Counted from the stretch's first letter, positions 1-9,222 are shown. The stretch: DNA of 32,414 nucleotides from an uncultured Pelagibacteraceae bacterium (GCA_902532225.1 CACAHI010000010.1:1-32414), one strand, 5' to 3'. Notes: a model not told the origin generated them from the sequence alone. Translations and numbers: made by a program.

Positions 1-1545
1 ATTGGTTGGAAAGTAACTGTAATTTCGTCAAACTTTATTGCATTGATGCTCATACTTACAATGGCAATGAATATTCACCTAAGTACAAGACTTCTTCAAC
101 TCAAAAAAAATAATCCTTCTCTAAATAAATTTGATTTAATTAAAAGTTCCACTTCAAAAATGGTATGGCCTATTGTTTATACTGTACTTACAACCATTTG
201 TGCTTTTTTGTCTTTAATCTTTAGTGGTATTAAACCAATTATAGATTTTGGTTGGATGATGACATTGGGATTGCTTATATCTTTTTCAGTTACATTTTTA
301 TTACTTCCAACATTAATTAATTTTTTTCCTTTAACAAAAATAGATATAAAAGAAGAAAAATCTCATATTACCAATTACCTTTCAAACATAAGCATAACCA
401 ATAAAAATTTAGTAATTATATTTTCTAGTTTACTGTTGTTTATAAGTATATTTGGAATTTCAAAATTAGAGGTTGAAAATAGTTTTATCAATTACTTTAA
501 AAAAAGTACTGAAATTTACAAAGGTATGAAATTAATTGATGAAAAACTTGGAGGTACAACACCTTTAGAAATAATTCTAAATTTTCCGCAAAACAAAATA
601 GAAAAAGTTGAAGATGATGAATTTGAAGATTGGGATAATGAAGATGATGGAGGGAATGAAAAGTATTGGTTTACAAAAGATAAAATTGATAGAATTAATT
701 TAGTACATAATTATCTTGAAACTCTACCTGAAATTGGAAAAGTTTTATCTTTTTCGTCTTTGTTACAAGTGGCTAAAGAATTGAATAATAATAAAGAACT
801 TGGAACATTAGAAATGGGAGTTTTATATAGCAAACTTCCAGATTATATAAAATCGGAAATTGTGGACCCCTACATATCTATTGAAAAAAACCAGGCTAGA
901 ATTAATTTAAGAATAAAAGACTCACAACCAGATCTTAGAAGAAACAATTTAATAAAAAAAATAAATTCAGATTTAGAATTAGAATTTGGTTTTGAAAAGT
1001 CAGAATTTAAACTTGCTGGTGTATTAATTTTATTTAATAATTTATTGCAAAGTTTGTTTAAGTCCCAAATTTTGACTTTGGGTTTTGTAATGACTGGAAT
1101 TTTTATAATGTTCTTTATTCTTTTTAAAAACTTAACATTATCTTTAATAGGAGTTGTGCCAAATTTTATCGCAGCATTTTTTATATTAGGAATTATAGGT
1201 TTGTTAGAAATACCTCTTGATATGATGACAATTACCATTGCAGCTATAACAATAGGAATAGCTGTAGATAATAGTATTCATTATATCTACAGATTCAAAG
1301 AAGAGTTTGTTTTAAAAAAAAATTATGAAAAAACTATAAAATATTGTCATTCAACTGTTGGTGTTGCTATTTTAAATACTTCAATAACAATAATTTTTGG
1401 TTTTTCAATTTTAGTATTTTCAAATTTCATACCTACTATATATTTTGGAGTATTTACTGGCATTGCAATGTTGCTTGCTCTACTTTCTGTGTTAACTCTT
1501 CTTCCAGCTCTAATTCTTGTTTTTAAGCCATTTAAAACAAGTTAA
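1..1545 (+). CDS. MMPL/RND-superfamily exporter, 5' end outside the window
   Basis: The reading frame is open from base 1, so the first in-frame start codon (TTG at 43) is not taken as the real start; 514 residues are visible. It looks like the C-terminal part of an inner-membrane RND/MMPL-type exporter, a family that moves lipids or hydrophobic compounds using proton motive force. What is seen: a cluster of hydrophobic helices over about the first 115 residues, a soluble extracytoplasmic domain to about residue 345, and a second helix cluster to the end. That second cluster contains the motif GIAVDNSIHYIYRF near residue 420, which matches the family's GIGVDD-type helix 4 motif. An oddly acidic stretch (Asp/Glu-rich, bases 610-660) sits in the soluble domain. 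cvpA follows 5 bp downstream. The family is fairly certain; the substrate is unknown. Confidence 0.85.
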   Translation: MGWKVTVISSNFIALMLILTMAMNIHLSTRLLQLKKNNPSLNKFDLIKSSTSKMVWPIVYTVLTTICAFLSLIFSGIKPIIDFGWMMTLGLLISFSVTFLLLPTLINFFPLTKIDIKEEKSHITNYLSNISITNKNLVIIFSSLLLFISIFGISKLEVENSFINYFKKSTEIYKGMKLIDEKLGGTTPLEIILNFPQNKIEKVEDDEFEDWDNEDDGGNEKYWFTKDKIDRINLVHNYLETLPEIGKVLSFSSLLQVAKELNNNKELGTLEMGVLYSKLPDYIKSEIVDPYISIEKNQARINLRIKDSQPDLRRNNLIKKINSDLELEFGFEKSEFKLAGVLILFNNLLQSLFKSQILTLGFVMTGIFIMFFILFKNLTLSLIGVVPNFIAAFFILGIIGLLEIPLDMMTITIAAITIGIAVDNSIHYIYRFKEEFVLKKNYEKTIKYCHSTVGVAILNTSITIIFGFSILVFSNFIPTIYFGVFTGIAMLLALLSVLTLLPALILVFKPFKTS

Positions 1546-1550
1546 ATATA

Positions 1551-2093
1551 ATGGAAGCTTTAATAAAAATTGTTAATGATTTTTACGGGTTTGATTTATT
1601 TTATTTAATTGTGACTATTTTATCTTTAATTAAGTGTTCAAGAAAAGGATTTGTTTTAAGTATATTGGCAGCTTCAAAATGGTTATTAGCATATGTTTTA
1701 ACTTTATTTTCATTTCCAAAAATAAAACCTTACGTAAGTGATATCATCGATAACGAATACGTTTTAGATATTATTTTAGGTGTTAGTATTTTTGTTATAA
1801 TTATTTTTGTAATTTTATTAATAAATAAAGGAATCAGTAAAGCAGTTTCTTATTCTGGAATAGGAAATGTAGATAAATTTTTTGGTTTTCTTTTTGGTTT
1901 TGTAAGATCGTATGTAATTATTGTATGTATATTTACAACTGTAAATATAATTTATAATCATAAAAAATGGCCAATTAATTTAAATAAGTCTTATACATTT
2001 CCTATAGTTGAAATTGGTAGTAACTACCTTATAAAAGAATTCCCAGATAAAAAACAATATGAAAAAACAAAAAATAAAGTTCAAGAATTATAA
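1551..2093 (+). CDS. cvpA: CvpA family membrane protein
   Basis: A 180-residue protein with four predicted hydrophobic segments (roughly residues 15-55, 70-95 and 110-145) and the CvpA-type N-terminal pattern, in which a helix is followed by SRKGFV near residue 31. CvpA is an inner-membrane protein named for colicin V production in E. coli. Its molecular role is poorly defined, though it is linked to envelope homeostasis. The assignment is strengthened by context: purF follows directly and overlaps it by 35 bp, the same cvpA-purF order as in E. coli. The start at 1551 lies 5 bp after the upstream stop, with no clear Shine-Dalgarno sequence. Confidence 0.85.
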   Translation: MEALIKIVNDFYGFDLFYLIVTILSLIKCSRKGFVLSILAASKWLLAYVLTLFSFPKIKPYVSDIIDNEYVLDIILGVSIFVIIIFVILLINKGISKAVSYSGIGNVDKFFGFLFGFVRSYVIIVCIFTTVNIIYNHKKWPINLNKSYTFPIVEIGSNYLIKEFPDKKQYEKTKNKVQEL

Positions 2094-3528
2094 TCCAAAA
2101 ATAAAAGAAGAATGTGGAGTGTTTGGAATCAGTAGTACTAAAGATGCTTCAACACTTGCTGCTTTGGGTTTGCATGCTTTACAACATAGAGGCCAAGAAG
2201 GCTGTGGTATAGTTTCTTTTGATGGAAAGCACTACCACTCAGAAAAAAGATTTGGTTTAGTAGGTGATAATTTTAATAAGGAAAAAGTACTAAAGAAACT
2301 TCCTGGAAATTTTGCTATCGGTCATAACAGGTATAGTACAACTGGGGGAACAACTTTAAGAAATGTACAACCTTTTTTTGCTGATACTAATGCAGGTGGA
2401 ATAGTTGTTGCACATAATGGAAATTTAACTAACGCAATAACTCTAAGGCAAAAATTAGTTAGAGATGGTGCAATATTTTATAGTACTTCTGATACAGAAA
2501 CTATAGTCCAGCTAATTGCAAAATCAAAAAGAAATAAAAAAATTGATAAAATTATCGATGCACTTTTTCAAATTCAAGGTGCTTATGCGCTTGTTTTTTT
2601 AACACAAGATACTTTAATAGGAGTAAGAGATCCTTATGGTATAAGACCTTTAGTAATTGGAAAATTAAATAACTCATATATATTAGCATCTGAAACCTGT
2701 GCATTAGATATTATAGGAGCAAAATTTATCAGAGAAGTTGAGAATGGAGAGATTGTAATTATTGATAATAATAAATTAAAAAGTATCAAACCTTTCCCTT
2801 CAAAAAAACAAAGGCCATGTGTTTTTGAATATATTTATTTTGCAAGACCTGATAGTATATTAAATGGTAAGTGTGCATACGAATATAGAAAAAATTTTGG
2901 TAAAGAGCTGGCTAAAGAGTCAAGCCTTGATGTAGATTTGGTAGTTCCAGTTCCTGACTCTGGAAATGCTGCTGCTATCGGTTATAGTCAATATACAGGT
3001 AATAATTTTGACTTAGGTTTAATTAGAAATCACTATGTTGGTCGAACTTTTATTGAACCTGTTCAAAAAATTAGAAGTTTAGGAGTGAAACTTAAATTAA
3101 ATGCGAATAAATCAACTATTAAAAATAAAAAAATAGTTCTTGTTGATGACTCTCTTGTTAGGGGGACAACATGTTTTAAAATTGTTAAAATGTTATATGA
3201 TGCTGGAGCCAAGGAAGTTCACGTAAGAATAGCTTCACCAGAAATAAAGTATCCCGACTTTTATGGTATAGATACACCAACAAAAAATGAACTATTAGCA
3301 GCTAACAAAAATAATAAAGAAATTTGTAAATATATAAATGCAAAATCTTTAAAATTTTTAACAATAAATGGAGTTTATAAAGCTATGGGATTTGAAAAAA
3401 GAAATCAAACTTATCCTCAACTTACAGACCATTACTTCACTGGGGATTATCCTGTTAAACCAATAGATAATTTAGGGGATGATAAAGTTACCCAGCTTTC
3501 ATTATTAAGCACAGCTTCAAATAACTAA
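2059..3528 (+). CDS. purF: Amidophosphoribosyltransferase (PurF)
   Basis: Catalyses the first committed step of de novo purine synthesis, making 5-phosphoribosylamine from PRPP and glutamine in the cytoplasm. The N-terminal class II glutaminase domain begins at the nucleophile Cys19 (ECGVFGI), followed by the AIGHNRYSTTGG segment near residue 88. The C-terminal phosphoribosyltransferase domain has the PRPP-binding motif IVLVDDSLVRGTT at about residues 358-370. At 489 residues the size fits the family. The first 18 residues would be removed as a propeptide to expose Cys19; this is longer than the 11-residue propeptide of B. subtilis, whereas E. coli has none. The ATG at 2059 lies inside cvpA and no later in-frame ATG precedes Cys19, so translation is probably coupled to cvpA. 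Confidence 0.96.
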   Translation: MKKQKIKFKNYNPKIKEECGVFGISSTKDASTLAALGLHALQHRGQEGCGIVSFDGKHYHSEKRFGLVGDNFNKEKVLKKLPGNFAIGHNRYSTTGGTTLRNVQPFFADTNAGGIVVAHNGNLTNAITLRQKLVRDGAIFYSTSDTETIVQLIAKSKRNKKIDKIIDALFQIQGAYALVFLTQDTLIGVRDPYGIRPLVIGKLNNSYILASETCALDIIGAKFIREVENGEIVIIDNNKLKSIKPFPSKKQRPCVFEYIYFARPDSILNGKCAYEYRKNFGKELAKESSLDVDLVVPVPDSGNAAAIGYSQYTGNNFDLGLIRNHYVGRTFIEPVQKIRSLGVKLKLNANKSTIKNKKIVLVDDSLVRGTTCFKIVKMLYDAGAKEVHVRIASPEIKYPDFYGIDTPTKNELLAANKNNKEICKYINAKSLKFLTINGVYKAMGFEKRNQTYPQLTDHYFTGDYPVKPIDNLGDDKVTQLSLLSTASNN

Positions 3529-3532
3529 CTTT

Positions 3533-4087
3533 ATGGAAAAAGTAAAATTCACTCAAATGAAAGATGGTACAAAAGATGATTACCTTTTATTAGATAAACA
3601 TGAAAAAAAATATATTGAAGGAACTGCTGATAGAATAATTAAATTTATGAGTGGGTTAAATGATACTTTGGAAGGTTATAGAATAACTAGATTGGAACAT
3701 TCCTTACAAACTGCAACTCGAGCTTTAAATGATAAAGCCTCTGATGAAATGGTAGTTGCAGCTCTCTTGCATGATATTGGTGATGAATTAGCACCATTAA
3801 ATCATTCTGAATATGCCGCGACAGTTTTAAAACCATATGTTAGTGAAAAAACACGGTGGATAGTTGAAAAGCACGGAGAATTTCAAATGTATTATTATGC
3901 CCATCATTTGGGGGGAAATAGAGATCAAAGAGAAAAATACAAAGGGCATAAGTACTATCAGGATACATTGGATTTTTGTGAAAAATGGGACCAAAAATCT
4001 TTTGATCCGAATTTTAAATCACTAACTTTAAAAAGTTTCGAACCTTTGATAAAACAAATATTTAGCAGAAAACCTTATTCTAACTAG
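3533..4087 (+). CDS. HD-domain protein, PhnZ-like oxygenase or phosphohydrolase
   Basis: A 184-residue protein with a metal-binding HD domain. Candidate ligands are His56 (in TRLEHSLQTA), the His80-Asp81 pair (LLHDIGDE), His91, His114 (KHGEF) and Asp153 (KWD). The pattern LEHSLQTA, 24 residues, then LLHD resembles PhnZ-type HD oxygenases (mixed-valence di-iron enzymes that cleave aminophosphonates) more than ordinary nucleotide phosphohydrolases; this comparison is from memory, not alignment. No phosphonate gene lies nearby: the gene starts 4 bp after purF and ends 9 bp before a DUF255 gene, so it is cotranscribed with purine and housekeeping genes. The HD fold is confident. Oxygenase activity and substrate are inference, and an HD phosphohydrolase acting on a nucleotide or other phosphate ester remains possible. 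Confidence 0.75.
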   Translation: MEKVKFTQMKDGTKDDYLLLDKHEKKYIEGTADRIIKFMSGLNDTLEGYRITRLEHSLQTATRALNDKASDEMVVAALLHDIGDELAPLNHSEYAATVLKPYVSEKTRWIVEKHGEFQMYYYAHHLGGNRDQREKYKGHKYYQDTLDFCEKWDQKSFDPNFKSLTLKSFEPLIKQIFSRKPYSN

Positions 4088-4096
4088 GTATTACAT

Positions 4097-6040
4097 TTGC
4101 CAAACGAATTAAAAAACGAAAAAAGTCCATATTTAAAACAGCACGAAAATAATCCTGTTGATTGGCTGCCTTGGAAAAAAAACACCTTAGATAAAGCAAA
4201 AAAAGAAAAGAAACCAATTTTTTTAAGCGTAGGTTATGCAAGCTGTCACTGGTGTCATGTTATGGCACATGAAAGTTTTGAAAACAATGATACTGCAAAA
4301 ATAATGAATGAAAAATTTATAAATATAAAAGTTGATAGAGAGGAACGTCCTGATCTTGATTCTATATTTCAAAAAAGTTTGGGAGTCTTAACAGGTGCAC
4401 AAGGAGGTTGGCCTCTTTCAATGTTTTTAGATGAAAATGCAGTTCCATTTACTGGAGGAACTTACTTTCCTCCAAAAGAGATGCATGGTAGACCAAGCTT
4501 CACCCAAGTTTTAGAAAATGTTTCTAAAGTTTATTCTGAAAATAGAGAAAAAATAATTGCTCAAGTTTCACAACTACAAATGGTGTTTAAAGAATTTAAT
4601 CGAAAAAATGCAGTACTAAATCAAAATCTAGAACCATATGCTGAAAAAATAATTCAGTATTTTGATGAAGTAAATGGTGGATTTAAAGGTGCTCCAAAGT
4701 TCCCTCAATTTTATGTGTTTGATACTATTTTTTATTTTTATAAAAAAAATAATGATAAAAAATTTTTAACACCAGTTGAAAAATTATTAAATAATATTTC
4801 CTCTAAAGGTATTTATGATCAGTTAGAAGGAGGAATTGCCAGATATACAGTAGATGAAAAATGGATTGTACCTCATTTTGAAAAAATGCTTTATGATAAT
4901 ATCTTATACGTAAATTTACTTAATCAATTTCTCCAAAAAGAAAATTCTGATTATTTAAAAAATAAACTTAAACAAACTATAAAGTTTATAAATTCGGAAT
5001 TTGTTTCTGAGAAAACTCTTTTAGGTTCAGCGTATGATGCTGACAGCGAAGGTATTGAAGGAAAATATTATATTTGGAAATATGATGAAATAAAAAATCA
5101 ATTAAAAAATAAATTTGAAATATTCAATAAAAAGTATTTGATAACAAAAGAAGGTAATTTTGAAGGTTTTAATATTCTTATAGAGAATAAAGATAATAAA
5201 TTCACTGATGAAGAAATTATAAAGTTAAAAGAAGCTGAAAGTTTATTATTAATCGAAAGAAAAAAAAGAATTAAACCTTTTTTTGATAATAAAGTTCAAA
5301 CCGATTTAAATTGCTTTTGGTTATATTCAAACCTTTATTCATCATTAATTTTAGACGATCAAGAACTTTACAAAAAAACAATAGAATCAATTAATCATAT
5401 AAATGACAAACTCAAAAAAAATATTTTTCATTGCTACAATAAAAATAATGAGGAGATTGATGTATTTTTAGAAGACTATGTTTACTATTCTTTATTATTA
5501 ATCACAATATACGAAATTAATAATGATAAAGCTTCTTTAGAGAAATGTGAAAAAAAAATGGAAGAATGTTGGGGATTATTTTTTAATAAAGAAAACAATT
5601 TGTTGCAAAAAAATATTTTAAAATCTAATGATTTATTTGTTCAGCCTATAGATATCGCTGATAGCAATGTACCAAATGGAAATAGCATTTATTTACTAAT
5701 TTGTAGGAAATTAAGTAACATTACCAATAAAAAATTATGGAATGAAAAATTAAATATTTTAAGCAAATCTTTTCATTCATATATAAATTATAATTTTTCG
5801 CAGATGTTTAGCTATCTTAAAATTTTAGACATTTGTACAGAAAATATAACAGTCACTTTACATGGGAAAGTAAATGAAAAAATTAAAAATGAAATTTTAA
5901 AAAAATTTATGGGAAATGTGTCAATAATTTATAAAGAAAGTGATGATGAATTTTTTATTGTTATTTGCAAAAACCAAACATGTTCAGAAAAATTAAAAGA
6001 TTTAAAACAAGTTGATGATTATATAAAAAGCAATTTATGA
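4097..6040 (+). CDS. DUF255 thioredoxin-fold / six-hairpin protein (YyaL/SSP411-like)
   Basis: A 647-residue protein of the DUF255 family, also called YyaL or spermatogenesis-associated protein 20-like. The N-terminal thioredoxin-like domain has the family signature NPVDWLPW at residues 19-26 and a CxxC site, Cys50-His-Trp-Cys53, within SCHWCHVM. The rest resembles an alpha/alpha six-barrel related to N-acylglucosamine 2-epimerases, with family segments such as GGFKGAPKFP and PHFEKMLYDN. The cellular function is not established. Translation appears to start at TTG 4097, because the conserved N-terminus begins immediately after it and no ATG is available. The last 4 bp overlap the next gene (ATGA), which indicates translational coupling. 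Confidence 0.9.
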   Translation: MPNELKNEKSPYLKQHENNPVDWLPWKKNTLDKAKKEKKPIFLSVGYASCHWCHVMAHESFENNDTAKIMNEKFINIKVDREERPDLDSIFQKSLGVLTGAQGGWPLSMFLDENAVPFTGGTYFPPKEMHGRPSFTQVLENVSKVYSENREKIIAQVSQLQMVFKEFNRKNAVLNQNLEPYAEKIIQYFDEVNGGFKGAPKFPQFYVFDTIFYFYKKNNDKKFLTPVEKLLNNISSKGIYDQLEGGIARYTVDEKWIVPHFEKMLYDNILYVNLLNQFLQKENSDYLKNKLKQTIKFINSEFVSEKTLLGSAYDADSEGIEGKYYIWKYDEIKNQLKNKFEIFNKKYLITKEGNFEGFNILIENKDNKFTDEEIIKLKEAESLLLIERKKRIKPFFDNKVQTDLNCFWLYSNLYSSLILDDQELYKKTIESINHINDKLKKNIFHCYNKNNEEIDVFLEDYVYYSLLLITIYEINNDKASLEKCEKKMEECWGLFFNKENNLLQKNILKSNDLFVQPIDIADSNVPNGNSIYLLICRKLSNITNKKLWNEKLNILSKSFHSYINYNFSQMFSYLKILDICTENITVTLHGKVNEKIKNEILKKFMGNVSIIYKESDDEFFIVICKNQTCSEKLKDLKQVDDYIKSNL

Positions 6041-6903
6041 AATTTCACAACCTATCAAACCAACAAAAAGGCTCTTTATTAGCTTTTATTGGAGTAATGT
6101 TTATTACTCCAGATTCTTTGTTTATAAGATTGGCTAATATTGAAACTTGGGGAATGCTTTTTTATAGAGGTGCAATTCCATTTGTTGTTGTTTTATTTGG
6201 TCTTTTATTATTTTATAAAAATAACTTATATAGAGCTTTATTAAAAATTGGATACCCAGGAATTTTTTATATAATTAGTTTTTCGATTTGCAATATTACT
6301 TTTATAATTTCAATCCAAAATACCAATGTAGCAAATACTTTAATAATGGTTGCTATGGCACCAATGTTATCTGCAGTTCTAGGAGCAATATTTTTAAAAG
6401 AAGTACCTGATAAAAATACCTGGTTTGCAATATTTATAACTTTTGCTGCTGTTACATATATATTTTATGACTCAATTGAGTTAGGAAATTTTTTTGGAGA
6501 CATCTTTGGTTTCATTACTGCCTTTGGTTTAGCAGTAAATGCTAATCTTGCTAGATATGCCAAAAATGTAGATCTTGTACCTTCAGCTGTTATAGGTAAA
6601 CTTTGTGTAGCTGTATTTGCATTTTTTTTTGTCGACAATTTTGAATTGACTGGCAATGATATTATAATTGTACCATTGATGTGCGTCATGTGTGTGGCCT
6701 TACCCTTTGTTCTTGTAACAATTGCTCCTCGATTTATTACTGCTGCAGAAGTAAATTTATTTTTTCTTCTTGAGACTATCATAGGTCCAATTTGGGTATG
6801 GCTAGTTATTAAAGAACAGCCAACACCAGAAACTATTCTAGGTGGTTTAATTATTATAATAACTATTGCAATCCACTCATTTATAAAAATTAAAAATTCT
6901 TAA
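6037..6903 (+). CDS. EamA/DMT-family transporter
   Basis: A 288-residue, very hydrophobic protein with about ten predicted transmembrane helices in two EamA repeats. The first ends near 'NTLIMVAMAPMLSAVLGAIF' (about residues 100-119) and the second near 'FLLETIIGPIWVWLVIKE' (about residues 244-261). Both are typical of drug/metabolite transporter superfamily permeases in the inner membrane. The direction and substrate cannot be told from sequence. It overlaps the DUF255 gene by 4 bp and ends the plus-strand run; a 58-bp gap follows. Two more EamA proteins are in this window (14111-15016 and 29260-30117), and they are clearly different sequences rather than recent duplicates. Confidence 0.9.
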   Translation: MKFHNLSNQQKGSLLAFIGVMFITPDSLFIRLANIETWGMLFYRGAIPFVVVLFGLLLFYKNNLYRALLKIGYPGIFYIISFSICNITFIISIQNTNVANTLIMVAMAPMLSAVLGAIFLKEVPDKNTWFAIFITFAAVTYIFYDSIELGNFFGDIFGFITAFGLAVNANLARYAKNVDLVPSAVIGKLCVAVFAFFFVDNFELTGNDIIIVPLMCVMCVALPFVLVTIAPRFITAAEVNLFFLLETIIGPIWVWLVIKEQPTPETILGGLIIIITIAIHSFIKIKNS

Positions 6904-6961
6904 GTCTGACACATTAAAAGCTTGATTTAGTCTAAAATCAGAAATAATAAGCTGTCGATTT

Positions 6962-8317
6962 ATGAATAAAGTTTTAAAAAATTCTTGGGCTCTCTTTTTA
7001 GGCATGGGTTTAATTATGATGGCTCATGGATTCCAAGGATCTTTGCTTGGTGTAAGAGCTGTTGCTGAAGAATTTAGTTTAGCATCAACAGGTTTTATGA
7101 TGTCAGGATACTTTGTTGGATATTTCATAGGTGCAAGAACTGTTCCAAATATAATTTCTGGAGTCGGACATATAAGAGTTTTTGCTGCTTTTGCATCGAT
7201 TGCATCCTTAGGTATTTTAGTTCATTCAATTTTTATCAATCCATTTACATGGTTTGTTTTAAGAATAATTAATGGTTTTTGTATGGTCTGTATATTTACT
7301 ATTGCCGAAAGTTGGTTAAATGACAGATCCAGTAATAAGAATAGAGGTAAAGTTTTATCGATTTATATGATTGTTTTATATGGAGCGATGGGAGTAGGAA
7401 TGTTTTTTCTTAACTTTAGTAAACCTGAAAATTTTCAACCCTTCATATTGATATCAGTAATTATGTCTTTGGCGTTAATACCAATTTTACTAACAAAAAG
7501 AAAACCTCCTAATTTTAAAAAATTACAAAGCATGTCATTAAAAGAATTATATGAATGTTCCCCCTTAGGAATGGTAGGTGCAGTTTTTTATGGAACTACA
7601 CAATCTGCTTTATTCACTCTTTTGGCGGTGTATGCGGCATCAATGAACTTTACAATTTTTGAAATTTCCTTGGTTACATTTCTTCTAGCAATATCTGGTG
7701 CCATATCACAATATCCTATTGGAAATTTGTCTGATAAATTTGATAGAAGACTGGTTATTATTTATTCAACTTTTGGCGCAGCATTGTTTGCTTTATTTGC
7801 AATTTTTTCTTCTTCGACTATGCATTTACCTGGCAGTCTTGGAAGTAAATTTTGGTTCTATATCTTTTTAACACTTTTTTCATTTTGTAGTTTACCGATG
7901 TTTTCATTAATCTTAGCTCATACTAATGATTTCATCACTAAAGATAAGTTCGTTGCTGCTGGAGCGGGTTTGCAGTTTGCATTTGGATTAGGTGCAATAA
8001 GTGGTCCTTTTTTATGCTCAATATTTATGGGTATAGTCGGAGATAATGGTTTTTTTATTTTTTTAATTATTTTTCATTCATTAATTGGAGTTTTTGGAAT
8101 GTACAGAATGAAGTCTAGACCTTCTAAAGAAAATCCAGACTCACAATTTGTTCCAGTACCTCAAACTATAACTCCGGTTGGAATGGAGCTAAATCCAACG
8201 ACAGAACATATTGAGGAACCATATTCTGATAAAATAAAGAAAATGTTAGAAAGAAAGGGAGTTAGCTATAAAAAAAAAGATAATTTAAATGAAGAACCAA
8301 TAAATGACAAAAAATAA
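6962..8317 (+). CDS. MFS transporter (YcaD-like)
   Basis: A 451-residue major facilitator superfamily permease with about twelve transmembrane helices. Visible family features are the helix 1 pattern ending in QGSLLGVRA, the cytoplasmic loop 2-3 region around GARTVPNIISGVG, and the loop 8-9 motif GNLSDKFDRR near residue 259, a form of the MFS motif GxLaDrxGrR. The overall pattern resembles YcaD-type transporters, whose substrates are unknown. The last 65 residues are a hydrophilic, proline- and lysine-rich cytoplasmic tail. It is preceded by 58 bp and followed by 115 bp without a gene, so it may be a single transcription unit. Confidence 0.88.
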   Translation: MNKVLKNSWALFLGMGLIMMAHGFQGSLLGVRAVAEEFSLASTGFMMSGYFVGYFIGARTVPNIISGVGHIRVFAAFASIASLGILVHSIFINPFTWFVLRIINGFCMVCIFTIAESWLNDRSSNKNRGKVLSIYMIVLYGAMGVGMFFLNFSKPENFQPFILISVIMSLALIPILLTKRKPPNFKKLQSMSLKELYECSPLGMVGAVFYGTTQSALFTLLAVYAASMNFTIFEISLVTFLLAISGAISQYPIGNLSDKFDRRLVIIYSTFGAALFALFAIFSSSTMHLPGSLGSKFWFYIFLTLFSFCSLPMFSLILAHTNDFITKDKFVAAGAGLQFAFGLGAISGPFLCSIFMGIVGDNGFFIFLIIFHSLIGVFGMYRMKSRPSKENPDSQFVPVPQTITPVGMELNPTTEHIEEPYSDKIKKMLERKGVSYKKKDNLNEEPINDKK

Positions 8318-8432
8318 ACAAAAACAATAAAATTTTATTAATCCACCTGAAGTTGTACACACTTTGAGCACAAAATAATAAATCTTTGACTTGTTAAATT
8401 AAAAATTTTTTGTTGAAATACAAATTTAAAAA

Positions 8433-9173
8433 ATGAAAAAGAAAAGAAAAAAAGATAAAAATTTAGAAGGAATAACTAGATTAGCAAGTTTTACAGGTAA
8501 ATCTATTAGCTCTGCTTATGAGTTATATAAAAAAAGACAAAAAGTAAAAAAAATAGAAAATGCTAGACTTGAAAAAATAGGAGAAAAAAGAGAACTTAAA
8601 TTAAGAGAAGATCAAATTTTTAAAGATCGTGAAAAATTAAAGTTAAAAGAAGAAGAACTAAAATTAAAAGAAAAACAAAATAAATTAAAAGATTTCGAAC
8701 AAAGATCTAAAGAAGAAAAATTGAATCAAAAAGAACTCGAATTAAGACAAAAACTTGAAGAACTTAATTTAATAACAAAAGAACAAAAAAATAAGGAAAA
8801 AGGATTTAAATTAAAAGAAGATGAAATTAAAAGAAAAAATGTTGATTTAAAAGTAAGAGAAGACGAACAAAAATTAAAAGAGAAGAGAGAGTATAGAAAA
8901 AAATATAGGGAGCAAAAAATTAAAAGTCAAGAAGAACAAAAACGTAGAGATATTGAATTACAGAAAATTAAAGAATGGGAAGAAAAATTTGACAACGAAA
9001 AAAGATTACAAGAACAGCTTGAATTGTTAAAAGAAGAAAAACTAAAATTAAAAGATCAACAAAAAAAATTAAATATATCAACTGATTCTGAGGTGGATGA
9101 TGATTCTGAGGTGGATGAAAAATTAACTCCAAGACTTGAAACATTTGAAATAGATAAAAGTAGAAAAAACTAG
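8433..9173 (+). CDS. Hypothetical Lys/Glu-rich coiled-coil protein
   Basis: I do not recognise this protein. It has 246 residues, of which most between about 50 and 215 are Lys, Glu, Arg, Leu and Gln in heptad-like patterns (units such as KLKEEELKLKEKQ), predicting a long charged helix or coiled coil. The first 45 residues are basic and less repetitive (SFTGKSISSAYELYKK), and the acidic C-terminus carries an exact hexapeptide-type duplication, DSEVDD then DSEVDE. No signal peptide or membrane segment is seen. The ATG at 8433 is the first start and no Shine-Dalgarno is visible. It stands alone between 115-bp and 231-bp gaps, unusually loose for this genome. Database hits to other coiled coils would be misleading because of the biased composition. 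Confidence 0.65.
   Translation: MKKKRKKDKNLEGITRLASFTGKSISSAYELYKKRQKVKKIENARLEKIGEKRELKLREDQIFKDREKLKLKEEELKLKEKQNKLKDFEQRSKEEKLNQKELELRQKLEELNLITKEQKNKEKGFKLKEDEIKRKNVDLKVREDEQKLKEKREYRKKYREQKIKSQEEQKRRDIELQKIKEWEEKFDNEKRLQEQLELLKEEKLKLKDQQKKLNISTDSEVDDDSEVDEKLTPRLETFEIDKSRKN
9084..9119 (+). repeat. 18-bp tandem duplication inside the coiled-coil gene
   Basis: Two adjacent 18-bp units, 9084-9101 and 9102-9119, differ only at the last base (GAT versus GAA). They encode DSEVDD and DSEVDE in frame. Near-identity at the DNA level, including the unusual GAGGTGG stretch in this AT-rich context, points to a recent slippage event rather than ancient protein repeats. Confidence 0.9.
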
Positions 9174-9222
9174 ACTCAAAACTGGGGTAGTAAGTTGAAC
9201 ATATTAGTCATTTTTATTTGGT

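Noticed and set aside
870..1238. A 122-codon frame on the minus strand inside the MMPL-type gene
   Set aside because: It is antisense to a well-supported membrane protein gene and resembles no family; such frames are expected in AT-rich DNA.
6904..6961. Imperfect hairpin (TGATTT/AAATCA) between the EamA and MFS genes
   Set aside because: The stem is only 6 bp of mostly AT pairs without a T tract, so it is not convincing as a terminator.
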